64,000 nucleotides of DNA from Artocarpus heterophyllus (taxonomy: Eukaryota; Streptophyta; Magnoliopsida; Rosales; Moraceae): contig CM046333.1 of the NCBI GenBank assembly GCA_025403435.1, positions 13,727,770-13,791,769 on the forward strand, in the 5' to 3' direction. Position numbers and translations under genes: made by a program. The notes below the pieces were generated by a model. It had not been told where the DNA came from, searched no databases, and was given only the letters and a program-made list of their open reading frames with translations. How positions within the stretch are numbered: position 1 is the first letter of the stretch; the number at the start of each line of letters is the position of its first letter. Below are positions 12,494 to 26,372 of the stretch, piece by piece.

Positions 12494-14816
12494 TTAGTAT
12501 TCTCTTTGTATCGACAATCTTTTCCAATTCACCAACCTCCTCAGAAAGTCCTTAACCTAAAAAGACAGAATAATTGGCACATTTGTTAGTAATTAATTTA
12601 CAATATTAGTATATATTTATTAAGCCGGCTTAAGACTTGCATAAATTTAGATTAATTATATAATATTCTCACCTCGGATGGTTCTTGCAAAGAGTAGGAG
12701 GCACTTGTTTCCTTGGGAACTTTAGAAACAAGGATTCCAAACCCTTGCCCTCTATCACGCAGAACCTGTAAGAAAGATATACCGTAGACATATTTTCTGT
12801 TATAATTATATTAACACAAGGATTGATTATAAGCAATTAACACTATAATTTCGGAGTAAGATCAGATATGGTATAGATAAGGATATGATACCTTGAATGC
12901 ATCCTCATCGGTTCGATCATCTCCGATGTATACGGGCAACACTTCATTAGAATTTGCATATCCTAGAGAAGATTTTATGGATATTGATTGTTCATTAGAG
13001 ATAAGTTTTCTATCACTATAAATAATCATAATTAAGAAGAAAACCACCTTTTTATAGAGAGAATAAAGCGAGTGAAATGCTCACCTAGTGATTCTAGTAA
13101 GAATTCCAAGGCTTTGCCCTTGTCCCATTTGATGGTCGGCCTGATCTCTAGTACCTAATCAAAAGCCAACAGATTGTGATCAGTCAGGCAATTAATTACA
13201 AGATATGTGCAATAATATTATTTTATATATATATATAGAACTATATATACAAATATCTTTTTATGTTAAGATTTTTTTTCCACTTTTCGTTGAACTGAAA
13301 CATTTGTGTTCAATACCTTCCTCCCATGAGTCAATCTAAGTTTTGGATACTCATTGAGCACCAATTTAACTTCCTCAGCCAAAGCAGCCCAACTCTGAAA
13401 AAAAAAAAAAGATAAAAAGAAGAAATAAATAAATAAATAACCTTGTATATGAAAAAAAAAAAAAGAAAATAAATTAAACAATTTTGAGAGTCTTACCTTC
13501 TCATCAACGCAACGGAAGTGTACGGATATGCAGAACTTGTTGTGCTCCACCCTTGAGCCAGGGATGGATTTTGTCTTCTCCAACAATATTTTGTACACCT
13601 ATATTTATAGTGATATTAAAAAAATTAATTAATTTTTTTTATGTACTCCTAATTATTATAAGTAATTTGTGACGTATACACATGAGCTCAAGAGAGAAAA
13701 TTCCAACCTCATCGACCATGGGCAGGAATTCTGTGGCTGGTTGACATAGGACCGATTCATCACCCTGAATAACAACAACAATCAACATAGGAAATTCAAA
13801 GTCAACAACAAGACTTAAACACAACAAAAATAAAATGAAAATAAAAAAAATAGAAACAAGAGAGGAAACTTTTAGAAGCTCACATTCATGTATTTGCTAC
13901 ATTTTGACGGAGCCCTGATGTCCATTCCATGGCTGCCTGCATAGTAAAGCTCCGCCAATTTCACAAAGCTATAAACCTGAAAAATTTATAAATGTATATC
14001 TGAATTAGATTCAATAAAATATGATATATATATATATATATATATATATTAATCCAAGCCTAAAAATCATGAAAAATAAAGTTTGATCAAAGGTATTTAC
14101 CTTGTCTCTGCATCTTCCGCTCACTATGGCGGTTGGGAAGTATCTAGCAACTGCCCTCACAGCTTTTCTCATCTAATAAAAGGAAGAATAAAAAAACTTG
14201 TGTGAGAAACAATCCAAAAATTTATTTATTTTTCTAGAGAAACTTTGATCAAAAGTTGAACGGAACAAGCTTGAAAGACCTCATTGGACATGTAAGCGCG
14301 ATCAGGGTCTTCAACAATAGGAGAGAGAGTACCATCGTAGTCGAGAAACATCACTATCTGCTTTCCCTTTGAAGCATTTGTTATCTCCTCAAACATGCTC
14401 AACGCCGACGGATGTCGAATCTGTACTCTCAGAACCCAAAACCCGAAAAATGAAAATGTTAATAACAAGAACATAAATCATAACAAAAAAAAATTTCTTA
14501 GTCTTTACGAAAGCATGAATATAATATATTTGTTCATTACCGTCCAAGAGGTTTTTTCTTCGAGTTCGGAAGAATCAGAGGAAGTAGTAGTCGGAATAGT
14601 AGCGGATTTGATGTTGCGTGGAGGAGAAGAGGCTCTCATGGAGTCGACCCAAGAGCTGATCCTGGCCCCACCAACACCAGTTTCAAGCCTCTGAAGCTTG
14701 TTCCGAGAAATGGTGATGCACCCACCCGGTGCGGAGGAGAATAAAGACCGGTTCTGGACGGCCACGGCAATCGCCAAGCCTTTTGCGTCAGAAACAACCA
14801 CATTATGGTTTGTCAT
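12494..14816 (-). CDS. TPP: trehalose-6-phosphate phosphatase, 11 exons
   Basis: It converts trehalose 6-phosphate to trehalose, lowering a sugar signal that links sucrose status to growth. Exons by GT-AG sites and frame: 14816-14541, 14420-14280, 14172-14101, 13976-13884, 13764-13708, 13598-13497, 13394-13317, 13154-13085, 12962-12892, 12765-12673, 12556-12494. They join to 371 aa with no stop, within the usual length of plant TPPs. HAD-phosphatase motifs are intact: DYDGTLSP (Asp119 nucleophile, Asp121), SGR at 157-159, GSHGMD at 177-182 and GDDRTDED at 310-317. The N-terminal part (1-92) is variable but has the plant-typical [12 protein letters not shown]. The start is the first ATG in frame, followed by the [13 protein letters not shown] type N-terminus of TPPA/TPPJ-like proteins. 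There is no N-terminal synthase domain, so it is not a class II TPS. All introns are short (about 100-150 bp). Confidence 0.95.
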
Positions 14817-14976
14817 TTTTGTTTTATGTAACAGAGTGGTGAAAGAGAAGTAGAGGAAAACAGAGCAAGAGTAAATAATAATAATAAGAGGGAGAAGAAA
14901 ACAGAGTTGGCAAATATGTGATTTGGTTAGAGAGAGAGAGTTTGAGGTGGGTTGTTTGAGAGAAGGGAGAAGGATT

Positions 14977-14984
14977 TATTTATA
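14977..14984 (-). promoter_or_regulatory. probable TATA box of the TPP gene
   Basis: TATAAATA on the minus strand, about 160 bp upstream of the TPP start codon, leaving a 5'UTR of roughly 130 bp rich in TC repeats (GA on the plus strand near 14929-14940). This is a positional prediction only. Confidence 0.5.
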
Positions 14985-15244
14985 AAAGGAAAAAGGCCTT
15001 GAATTTTTTAATTTTTTGCTTTTTTTAAAGAAAAAAGGTTGAAAATTAAACGCCCACTAAGACTAAGCTCTCTCACAAGTCACGAACCGGGTCTGCCTTG
15101 TCAATTTATAACGGCGTTTCTTTCTCGGCACTAAGAGACGAAACAACCAACCTTGGTTCTTTTGGGCACCTGTACTTTTCGACCGCAGTGCTAAAGCAAG
15201 ACTTCAATTATTATACAAATTGGAGGGTTCGTAGTAAAACATGT

Positions 15245-15790
15245 CTATGGTTTAATTATATTACAATACCATCGGTTTTTATTTTTTTTCAATTTGTTTT
15301 TTGTTTCTAAAAGGTATTTTTAAAATTTATAAAACTTGTTTTAATTTTATCCCTGACCTAAAAAATATAGAGATAAGATAAAAATACACTTAATTAATTT
15401 TAATTTATTTATCAAATATATTTTTTTCTTGACAAAAATTTTTAAAAAATATTTTAAAATTTTAAAAGTCATAAAGTTAAGATTTTTTTTGAAATTTGAT
15501 TTTTTCTTTTATGATTTTTTTATAAAATATTAAATATTTTTCATAGTTTTTTTAAAGATAGTCATATTGTTTTGACTAATTTTTTTCAGAAAAATGAAAT
15601 TGAAATAAGTTTTAAAATTTATAAAATAACTTTATAGTTTTTAAAAACAGAAAATAAGTTTTAAAATTTATAAAATAACTTTATAGTTTTTAAAAACAGA
15701 ATGACAAATTGAGAAAAAGTTAAAGTTAAAATGTACAGTTATATAATTAACTCATAGGTCATTAATGTTATAAATTAAAGGGACCCAGTT
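15245..15790. mobile_element. possible foldback MITE
   Basis: The left part (CAATTTGTTTTTTGTTTCTA near 15290, then AAAATTTATAAAACTTG) is complementary in order to the right part (CAATTTGTCATTCTGTTTTT and ATTTTATAAATTTTAAAACTT on the minus strand, 15715-15600). This suggests degenerate inverted arms around an AT-rich core. The right arm holds a recent 49-bp tandem duplication. Ends and target duplication are unclear, and low complexity weakens the case. Confidence 0.35.
15603..15700. repeat. 49-bp perfect tandem duplication
   Basis: Two identical adjacent units (15603-15651 and 15652-15700), each starting AAATAAGTTTTAAAATTTAT and ending in AAAAACAGA. The identity implies a recent event. Confidence 0.9.
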
Positions 15791-18459
15791 TTTTATCAAA
15801 AGAAACCAAAAAAAAAATCAATGTGACTACTACCAAGCTAATCCAGCAGCCACACAACTTGTTTTGCTCTTCGACTTATGTGTTTTCTTATTTGTATTTT
15901 TTTCATGCTTCTCAAATGATGTTACATCACGTGAATTAAAGTGTTATGTCAATTAAAACCACCTTCATATCATTTAAAATATGTTAATTGACATAATATG
16001 ATATATTATTGAAAAGACACGAAATGAGACAAGCGGAAAAAAAAAATTCAAAAAGAGACAGGTAATTAAGTTTAATCCCTCCCTCCCATCCTTAATCAAT
16101 GCGACCAGAAGGCTTACATATCATTTGGCACGAAAATTCTCACTCCTATTGACCGACTCTCAAAGGAACATGGGCGTAAATGCGAAAATTTTGCATGTAA
16201 AAAACTAAAGGGAGTTTTTCTTGCGGTTACAGGAGAAGGACACTTGATCTAGCGCTATCAAAGAGCACTAATGTGCTAAAATGAGGGCCATTACGAATTT
16301 ACGAGCAAGCCCACATCATGTTACATCCTTTCCAACTATGAGGAGGACTAAGAATTGCCAACTGCTTATTTTTCCTGCAAAAAAAAAAAAGAAAAATCTA
16401 ATATCTTTGTTTTCTGTATCTGACATGTATTATTGACCAAACTATGAGCTAGATGAGATTTTAATCGACATGTAAATTTTGTCAGTATCGACAGCTTGGA
16501 TTTTGATTTTTTGTTAATACTTTAATTTTGTTAGTTCTTTATTTAGAAACTTATTCAAATACAGTATATATATTTTATTATGAGTAATTGTGTCTTTCAA
16601 TTTATATTTAAATGAAGCCATTGACCGTGCTACTGTTTCTCACTGGTGAATATTTTATTTTCTTTTAATTTATGAATGTAGGCTCATGCTAAATTTTTGT
16701 ATTCTTCTCTTGTTTTTAATTTTCTTATTTAATTTTTTTTTTATATGTAGGTACTTTTTGCTGTAAAGTTGCTATTTAAATCGCACTAGCTAAGCTTAGA
16801 AAAGCATGGAGCAAAGCTGCTTTTGTATGTTTTTCTGGTCCTATCATATAGCGACTGCCTGACTGCTACTTTCAATTACAAGTTTAACCAACAAAAACCC
16901 ACATTGACACGGATTGGATTATACAAATATCTTCTTCAATTAGTTCCTAATCATAAAGAGATCATATATCATAGCACAATATACTGTTAACAAGAAAACG
17001 GGTGAAGTGGGACCATCTTATGATTTGTACATTCATTAGTATAATAGTTAAAAGTGAAATTTCTAGACAGTCAAGGAACCACTCGAACAAGTTCTTGAAG
17101 CCCAATAATATACTTTGGGTCCCTTTGGTACATGCGTTGGGTTTTAATAATTTGAACATTATGGTTTAAATACTTAGCTTTGAACTCATGTAGTTTAAAG
17201 TGGATGCTTCAAAATATGAGAATTTGGGTGGGGGAGAAAAGAGAGGGTAAAGTTCTCCAAAATTGGTCGTATATATAAATTCAAATATCACATCAAGGTT
17301 TAAAACCTTTTCAATAAATACATAATCAAATATTCGTGTGAACTAAACTCATGAATTCAAACCACGTGAATCAACCCACAAAGGACTCCAAAGAAAGTCT
17401 ACCTCATTAAAACATCAAAACAAAAACAAAAACAAGGAAGAAAAAAAACTTTCAAGGAATTATGCCTTACAGAACTTTTTTTTTTTCCCCTCGTTTTAAT
17501 TTTTCAGACTTTGGACCCTCCGGAAAGCAACTTATTGACAATTAAGCCAAACACATGAACCAATAATTGCTCATATAGGACATAACCTTGAGAGAGGACC
17601 GCCCCTTGTAATGTGTCACTGAAACTAGCAGCTCAAACGACCTCCTAACCTACGCAGTTTGAACAAAAACCAGCAGCGTTTTGAATACATTTGTCTGTCT
17701 TTGGTTCTGCATTGTATATGTCATTTAGTGCTTTTCCCAATATTTCATTTTTTGTGTCCAACTCAGTTCTTTGAAACTTTTGCCTACTTGGGTTTTTTTT
17801 AATCTTAACCATATTTTGATTCCATATTCTTAACTTGACCAAAGATACGTTCCCATGTAGAATTAAGCACTTTTTCTAATTATTAAATTAGATCGCTAAT
17901 TGTCAAAAATGATGTTTTAGTCGCATTAAATTAAGGCCGGTGTTAAAACTTAATTAAACCTTTTTTTCTAGCTTTAAGAGCTTTGGAAGTTGAGAAGAAG
18001 TCCTAATGGAACTTTCCTCTCTCTTTCTGTCTACATGCCTGTGATTATTCTCTTGGCTTTAGTTTAGGGACCGAGAAAGATTGTTGAATTTTCTCTACAA
18101 TTACCGTGCATTTGTTTATTAATTTTGTTTATTTTAATTTATTGGACTAACTTAAATATTTTTTAATAGATTGTTAATTTGCACAGTGACTAGATGATTT
18201 AAGGTATAAAGGAGACCAAATTGTGACAAACAAAAGGCCGAATAATAATATTATTCAAAGTACAAACAAGCTACATATGTAGGCAACGTAAAGTCAATTA
18301 TTGACCTAAAATTTCAATGTCGTGTTGTCATTGTTGCGTTTTTTTAGGGTCTTTAAGAAAGAATAACCTAAGATGGTTCCTGGTAACTACGTATTAAATT
18401 AATCAAATGCTTATAAACTTTCTTTTCTTGGTCGTCTTCTTCTATAACATTTCTTTTGC

Positions 18460-18495
<36 letters not shown>

Positions 18496-21400
18496 TTGGG
18501 TTGTTACTTCTTGTTTCTTTGTGCTAAATTCAAAGCCCGAGAGATCGATTCCTTTAAGTTCTAAAGGTTTACCCCACGTGGTGCACAAATTAATTTTAAA
18601 CATTCAAGTAGCTAGAGATTGTCAAAAAGAGAGAGTTAGGCAAAGCTAACTAAAGAAATATTAGAGATGTGAGATCTTTGAAACAAAGGCCTTGTTAGCA
18701 TATGAGAAAATGGAAAAACGTTTCAATCAAGAAAGCTTCTTTAGCACTCCTTTTATTTCACAATTTCTCCAATGGCTACCGAAAAAGTAACTAAAAAAAG
18801 ATTAGGTATCTGTTTTTTAGATGTTAAATCAACAGAAAAAATGATTTAGATTAGATCTAGCAGTTTGAAAACGTGTATTATTAGTAAGAAATATACCTTT
18901 TTATGTTTTTTTTTTAAGGGGAGGGGCGTGTGTGGAATTTCGCTTCTATAATATTGCAAGTAGCTAGATGTCTTATCCCGCAAGAAACATAATGGGCAAG
19001 AATCCTTCTAGTACTCTAATGAGGTTCCATGAACTTGAGAGTTCTTAGTACTTGGCTACATTGGAATCATTGCCATTGTACTGGTTAAGAGTCACGAAAG
19101 AAACAAAATTCATGGGAAAAAAGCTTGCAAGGTTTAGTAAGGAGGTCACGTTTGTTATTCTTCTAAAATTGCAAAAAGAGAGCGAGAAAGAAAAAAAAAA
19201 GGAAATAAAATGAAAGATTCTTTTGCTACAGTCAAGCACAATTCCTTTTAATAATACAGAATAGAATTTTTCCACCAAAATTTCCACGCGTGCGCCTAAT
19301 GAAAAGTTAAAGTCAAGATCATGATTTCTAGAATTATACTATTATGAGAAAAAACAATGCCATATAACATTCACATAAAGTCGAATTAATTGCCACCAAA
19401 GAAAACATGAGTTCTGACACTTGTTATGGTTAAAAAACATAGAGCAGAAGAAAAATATTTTGGGCCCATATGAAAGTACTAGGTCAACACAGAAAATTCA
19501 TGGCTTCTTCTCTTCGTTTTTTTTTTTATTATTTTTTATTTTTTGCTCTAATGAAACACAGAAAATTTACTGACTAGACAGTACATATGCGACTTCCAAT
19601 TTTTTTTTTTTTTTTTTTTTACTTTTTCTAGCAATGAAAGTGGGGCGACTCCCCTAAACTATAGCTAGTTGGTACGACAAATGGACCAATAATTCTATGA
19701 ACAACAAAAACAAATACGTGAGATCAAGGCAATATTAATTAAAGTTAATAATTTTAAAAGCAAAAAAAAAAAATCTAAGGCTACTATTTTTGTTTGCCTC
19801 TTTTCGGTTTTTTCATTATAAATTTCTGATACAGAGGTCCTTTTTTTTTTTTGCCTGCTAATAATATAATTGTGCTCTCTCTCTCTCTCTCTCTCTCTTG
19901 TTTTCAACATGTAGCCACGAAAGTGAGAGTGGAATTGAAGAAATTATTGGGTACAGGTTAGCGGCGAACAAGTGTAATAGGGTCTTAATTTAATTTAATA
20001 CCTTAACAAATTATTGTCCTTGTGTAAAAGATTACGAGAATTTATTTATGCTTGTAAAATTTGATTATATATATATATATAAATGTTGAATTAGAGTAGG
20101 TTAGAAAAATAAGAGAAAACTTAAAAGGTTAAATAGTGTGTGATTTTTTTTATAATTTTTTTTATTATAGTAAATTTTTAACACAGTTAAATTTGACATA
20201 ACTCTTATACTAAAAATAAATCATTATAAATCTTATCCGTTTGTAGGCTTATTTTTTATTCACACGTTTTCGTTTGCTGTCGATTGCTAATTTGTAAGAG
20301 CTTCTTCATTCCGATCTTTTGTTTACAGCGTAACATGCTTTTAGACCTGTATGGCATTTCTCCGTGGTCGGTTCCTACTTCCTTGTTAAGCTTCAAATGT
20401 ATAATTATACATACGTTCTTTTAACCGGGTACGTTTCTGTGAGCTTTATGGAAATCCAAATGTCAATAATGTTTTTTTATTGAACAAATTTCAACTACTT
20501 TATATTATTCAAATAATGAATATTTTCATTTGTACCCTGAATTCTTATTCTATCGCATTTATATCTTTAAGTTTTGAATCAATCTTATATTCTTATTTTT
20601 TATCAATTGATAAATAATTTGCGGTACAAAAAGACCGACCGCCCAGAAAAAAGAAATAAATAAGAAATAAAAAAATAAAATTTCAAAAATGTGAATGACA
20701 TTTGAATCATTTCAGAGTCAAAACCAACATTTAACTGAAAGATATAAGAATTTAATATGAATTTAAAATATAAATGTATAAATTTGATACAGTTCAAAAT
20801 GTAAAGTATAGTCTTCTGATAATGTCGAAATGTATGGTATAAAAATAAAAATAAAAAATAAAAAGCTCTAAATAATTCTCCGCCATTTAGTACTAGTTGT
20901 CATTTGCCATGCCCAAACGCGTGTACGTTCACACGAGAATAAAAGAGGAAAAGTGATTCCTTTCTTCTTGTTTCGTAGCACTACAAAATATGTACACGAA
21001 ATGAAGAGAAATAATGTCAATCCGAACGCCGCTTCGATGTAAGTCTTGATTAAAGGAAGCAAATTTATCTAGATACTCTTGATAAACCAATAATTATTTA
21101 ATCATGTATGTAAAATGAATTTTGGTAATTGGCATGCAATGGTAAGATTCTTACCGCCAACTTTCGAGAAATTTGAACAAAAGGCAAAAAAAAAATTCAA
21201 TTGAAGAAATGATTTTTTTTTATTTAAAAACAGGCTTTTTTTATACAGGAAAACTACTTCAATTTTTTTTCAGAAAAATAAGAAAATGAATTATAGTAAG
21301 AAAAGAAACCTCAACAGGATAGAAAAAAAAAAAACTAGAGCTGTTTTTTTGCTTAAAAAGCTTGTTTTTTGATGACAAAAAAAAAAGAAGTCATTTGTTC

Positions 21401-21919
21401 AAAAAGGCTTTTTCTTAAAACCATTTGTCAAAATCCTCCGCCAACTTTAGTAAACACTAAAAAAAGAAAGATGTTGGTTTTATTGACAAATCTTTCTAAG
21501 ACATGTACTCCACTTAAATTTAAAATAATTAAATTTACTTATTACATTTATATTGATTTCAACACTATTCTTAACTATTTTTATAAGATTATCACTTCTA
21601 CGTTTTGACACCCACCATTTCATTTTATTGACCTCTCCCTTCCTCCCGAGTACATTTATTATCCCATTTTGAAAAATATATTTACCATTACATTTTGTAA
21701 CATAAATAAAGAAATATTACTGTATTAAGTATAGAGACATCGTCCATTGTATTTGAACACATTCAAGTTTGCAAAATACGTACCCTATTTGCAGAGGAAA
21801 GTTAGGTCTAGTTGTAGGTGTCAAAATATTGTTTATCCGGCAATATGACATGTGGGTGTGTGGGAATGATAAAAATATATATTTGAGTTTTTTTATAAAA
21901 AAATTATAGAATGTTTAAA

Positions 21920-22050
21920 AGTTAAAACTGTGAGTATTGTAGTATATGAAAGTATTACACTATAATATATTTTTATTTTATACCATAATATATAAGTGTT
22001 TTATATTATTTAAATTAAAATTAATAAGTTGAACTGTGTTTGTCAAACAC
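21920..22050. mobile_element. short AT-rich MITE, recurrent family
   Basis: It contains the family motif (a TATAATATAT block near a run reading as TATGAAAGTATTACACTATAA) and ends in TGTTTGTCAAACAC near 22036-22050. No coding capacity; boundaries are approximate. Confidence 0.35.
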
Positions 22051-22537
22051 TATATTTATTATGTAATTAAATCTATAATAATTGTCTTTTTTTGTCATTT
22101 TTTAAGAGGATCTATTTATTAAGAATTTTTTATTTAAAAGGAATAAAAGGGATATGCCAAAAGTCAAGTGGCGTGTAAAACCACCGAAAAGAGAATAAGA
22201 TGGTCTTTCTTTCCACAAATTTATTTATTAAAAAATCGTTGTTTTTTATTCAATAACTCTTTTTTTTTTTTTTTTACTTTTCATTTCAATCATATTTTAC
22301 CTGTTTCATAACATTATCAATTTTCATTACCCTACTTTACGAATTGGTAAAAATCCCTCAAGTTATTACACAAAACTACAAGCACATGAACAGGAAGAAT
22401 GTCAGAATACCTCTGTAATAAAAATATGAGGGAATCAAATATATGGATATCGGAGTTCCAGGAAGGCCCTTCTAGGGACTTTTTGGAGAATAAAGTGTTG
22501 ATCATGGACCTGAAAGATTGGAGCGCAAAAGCAAAAT

Positions 22538-23000
22538 GTCTTTCCTCATGAATCCAGTGGAAATTACTTCACGTATATCATTCTTTATTTCAAATGTCGA
22601 TTTTATGGCTACATTGTCTTATGCAACGTTTAGAAAATGAAATCTCATGAAAAGTAATAACGCGTAAATGTGTGTGTATATATATATAATCTTATAGAGC
22701 GTTTAGTACGATAATTAGAACTCTTTTTATTATAGTATATGAGAGTTTTACACTATATCGATTTTTTTTATTTGTTATTGTAACATGTGAGAGCTTTATA
22801 CTTTTTATAACTGAAAAAGTGGTCTGAACCATAACTGCCACACCTCTTTAGTTCAATATCTTTTTCCCGTAAATCCAATGGAAATTACTTCACATGTATC
22901 ATTCTTTATTTCATATCTTTATTTTATGGCTACATTGTTTTATACAACGTTTAGGAAATGAAATCTCATGAAAAGTAATAATACGTAAAGTAAACAAATA
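22538..23000. repeat. direct duplication of about 140 bp flanking a MITE
   Basis: 22538-22680 and 22857-23000 are direct copies about 320 bp apart. They share GGAAATTACTTCAC, ATCATTCTTTATTTCA, TTTATGGCTACATTGT and GAAATCTCATGAAAAGTAAT with scattered differences. The segment between them (22699-22841) carries a MITE of the recurrent family. Confidence 0.8.
22699..22841. mobile_element. short AT-rich MITE, recurrent family
   Basis: The body carries TATAGTATATGAGAGTTTTA and later TAACATGTGAGAGCTTTATA, the same motif seen at 28653, 59493 and 61085. It lies between the two copies of the direct duplication. Ends are approximate. Confidence 0.4.
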
Positions 23001-23337
23001 TATATACACAATTCTTGAGGCATCAAAATATACCCAAAGCGGCTTGGCCTGCGCAACATATAATTCTTATAGAATATTTCGATTGTCTAGTAAATTTGCA
23101 CCTTTTGTTAACGTGTAACATATTCGATCACGGCACCAAATGAATTGAAGATATCAATTCCAAATCCATAGGTATAACCAAGTAAAATTCTTACAATATA
23201 CGATATTATCCCCTTTTGAAGAAAATGTCCATTTCAAATCCGCCAAGGAGGAAATAATTGTGCTCCCCCAAGTTTTCCCAAAAATGTTATTGCGATTAGA
23301 AGTGTAATGTAAGTATATTATTCCTTATTCTTTATCT

Positions 23338-23375
<38 letters not shown>

Positions 23376-24815
23376 AAGTTAATTATAATTGGGCAACTTT
23401 TGAGGTGAATGATTAGAAGAAATTCATAACCTTCTCGAGTGTCAAGAGCAAACCAAACTCTGCCCATATAGAGTCCCCGATCGTTTTGTTTAAGGTCGGC
23501 CACTTTGAGAGGATTTTGTCCCAAAATGGAAAGGGCAATTTTATTAAAATAGGTAAAAAGAAAGAAACCAACCGAAAAAACGGCCACCAAAATAGCATGA
23601 GACCTTAATTGGCTTTCGGGTTCCGATATGGGCCCCAACCAGGGGGAGGGAAAACCATACGCTGAACAACATGGGCCACAGTTTTTTTAATCTTTTCTGG
23701 TAATGTGACATATATGGGCCCACAATTCATGCCCCATAGTGCTAAGCCCACTTAAGGATTTATTTGCCCACCACCCCCAACTGGCCACCGTTCTCTAATT
23801 CCTCTATGCCCCACCACCACCACCATCCTATAATCTGAATATTCTTTTTTTTTTCTTTTTTTCTTTTCCCTCCTCTCTAGATCTTTATGCCTTTAAAATA
23901 TAGCAAAGTGGGTTGTTCATAACTTATAGAAGTAGATTAAAATTTGATCATTTTTTCTAAACCTAGTAGAGTTTTAAAACAAAGTATTCTTAATTTTTGG
24001 TGTACTTGAGAGTCTAGTGGGTAGGTTGAGACCCAATATGTTTCGGCTTTAGACTTCGGTTCATGTTCTTTAGTTTTTCAAAATTTTTCCTTTTTCCATC
24101 GAAACATACACACACGCAAAAAAAAAAAAAAAAAAAAAAAAAGCCCCTTCATGATGTTGAAATATTCTCCATATATTGCAGGTATATTTGCGCTATGTAG
24201 CTAGAGTTATCTTCTACTTGGAAGGCATATATAGATATTAAGATAAGGTGATAAGGGGAAAAAAAAAGTATATTGCATTTTTTAGAAGATTTCTCACCTC
24301 ACTATATTTTCGTTTCATTGGGTGGTTATAAGCATAATTACAGGGGCCCTTTTTTTAAAGCTTCTAATCATGGCTCTACTTCTCCCTCTTTCGTAGATGG
24401 GGGAGAGATTTTATCCTAGTAAGTTTCTCTTTGAGTGTTTTTCCTTTTCAATTTGTTTAATCAACAAAATCAATCAAAGTGTACTTGAAACGAATGGGAA
24501 CATCTTAAGAACATAATTATTACAAATTATTTATCTTCAAGAAGTTAGGTTAAGACAACACATTGAATTTCTTTTTTATTTTTTAATTTTTCTTAAAAAG
24601 ATCTCAAAATCCCATGGATGTTAATGTTTGTTAGTGCCATAGGCACTAACTAGTATGGTCCAAAGCAGAATTGATTGCCTTGCAGTACCATCAACAAAGG
24701 GATATATTATAACCTATAATCCTGTGGATTTTTATGATACAATATCACCTATATCATATAAGTGGGTTAAGAAAGTTTAATAACACAAAATTGCAGGCTA
24801 CACCATTGATAATAA

Positions 24816-24847
<32 letters not shown>

Positions 24848-25305
24848 GAATTTGTTAGCATCACCCGAGTGGAGTATCCACCTTCCAGGTGGCATGTAAT
24901 TAGTTTCTTTAAGTTGGTTTTGCACATGTTTAATACTTTCACGTGGTGCGGTATATAATGTTCAACTAGGTAGTTGCTTGTTATTCTTTTGCATTGACTA
25001 GGCATTTCTGTAGTTATGTAATGAAATTAGGTGTTGTTCTGTTTAAGTGTCTATGGCAAAAGTAACCTTTATTTATTTTCGATGTAACTTTGGTTTCTTT
25101 AATAATTATTTAAGAGCCAAATTTTGTTTTGTTGATTGAGTTAGCAACGTTTTTAATATTTGATCACTTAGTTGATTTTGTTAAAGATAGTAATATGTCA
25201 TGCTCATTGTGCTCCTAAATTTGTGGTTTGGTATAGTAGTAGTAACTAAATAATTTTGGCACCCCATGGTGAGTTGGAATGTTTTTACATTTCTTTGCTG
25301 ATGCG

Positions 25306-25560
25306 CCTAATGTGATAGCCTATATGCACGTTCAAGATCCTCATTGGTGAGTTGAAAATCGAAAGAGTAGTCAAACTGTCGATAATTGTCGTGGCTATTA
25401 TTTCCTCTGGAGTGAATAAAAGGCCTACGCCATCATCGTCCACCTCGAACATCATCTCCACCTAAAGTTGGTGACTCATTGTCTGTTTCACCAAGCTGGG
25501 TAGTCCAACGCATATGATTATCCATTACATTCAGCCATCTTTCCTCACCAAAAATAATAC
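25306..25560 (-). pseudogene. possible decayed coding fragment, unidentified
   Basis: This 250-bp stretch is more GC-balanced than its surroundings. Read on the minus strand it gives about 85 codons with one internal TGA and amino-acid usage like real protein (for example FGEERWLNVMDNHMRW, then later QLTNEDLERAYRLSH). A second frame is also open over its downstream half. I do not recognise the family; it could be a transposase or host gene scrap, or chance. Confidence 0.25.
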
Positions 25561-25636
25561 GAAGACAAACAAAAATGAGGGTGCAAATCAGATTTCAAAG
25601 AAACATGAAAAATATGATCACTCGTCATTTTATAGC

Positions 25637-25805
25637 GTGTTTGGTAATGTCAATTTTTATTTGTTATAATATAAAAAAAATAATAAATTATAGTATAAAA
25701 TTTTTATATATTATAATAATTTTAAATAAAATTAATTTAAACCATACTTTATAAATACCTTATTACTAATAAAAATTGGATATTGATGAGATTTATTTGG
25801 TTCAG
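25637..25805. mobile_element. short AT-rich MITE, recurrent family
   Basis: It starts GTGTTTGGTAATG, has TTATAATATAAAA-type blocks inside and ends near ATTTGGTTCAGG. It resembles the other small elements in length and composition. Ends are not resolved by a target duplication. Confidence 0.35.
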
Positions 25806-26315
25806 GCAACGGTTAAGGTAAATAGATTTCTTTTAATAGGAGAACTGGCCAAGTATTTCATGATATTCAATACATTCATTTATATGCGCTTTGAGATAAA
25901 TTAAGAAGATTTCCTAAGTTATCCACCAAACAACAAGAAAGACATGAAAAGGCACAATTGGCAACACGAGGAATTGGGATGAGAGGGAGACAACGTAAAG
26001 ATACCAACAAATTAACCAGACAATACTAGGTCTTAGATGAAGAGGGGAAGGAGCAATGAAGGTGAAAATCATAGCGATGGCCAACTTCAACAGACCCATA
26101 AAGAAGAGCCAAAACGAAGTGTCGTTTTTCGCCTATAAGTAGCCTCTTTTTTTTTTTACTCCAGAAATTCTGAGAAGTATAGGGTTAACCGGTTCACTGG
26201 CTTAGCAAATCAAACACAATAAATTGCCCCCAAAGCTGATCTTATCCGTCCATTCAATTCTGATGGCTGATATTAAAGGGTAGAAAAACCACCCGAGTGG
26301 ACTGAAGTGAGTCCC

Positions 26316-26321
26316 TATATA

Positions 26322-26357
<36 letters not shown>

Positions 26358-26372
26358 TGTGTGTGTGTGTGT
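26316..26372. repeat. compound microsatellite (TA)n(GTAT)n(GT)n
   Basis: A run of TA units passes into about nine GTAT units and then GT units with almost no interruptions. The graded composition suggests successive slippage expansions. Likely highly variable in length. Confidence 0.95.

Noticed and set aside
23318..23638. 106-codon minus-strand frame with a hydrophobic segment
   Set aside because: It ends in a translated TA microsatellite, has no promoter or splice context and matches no known family.
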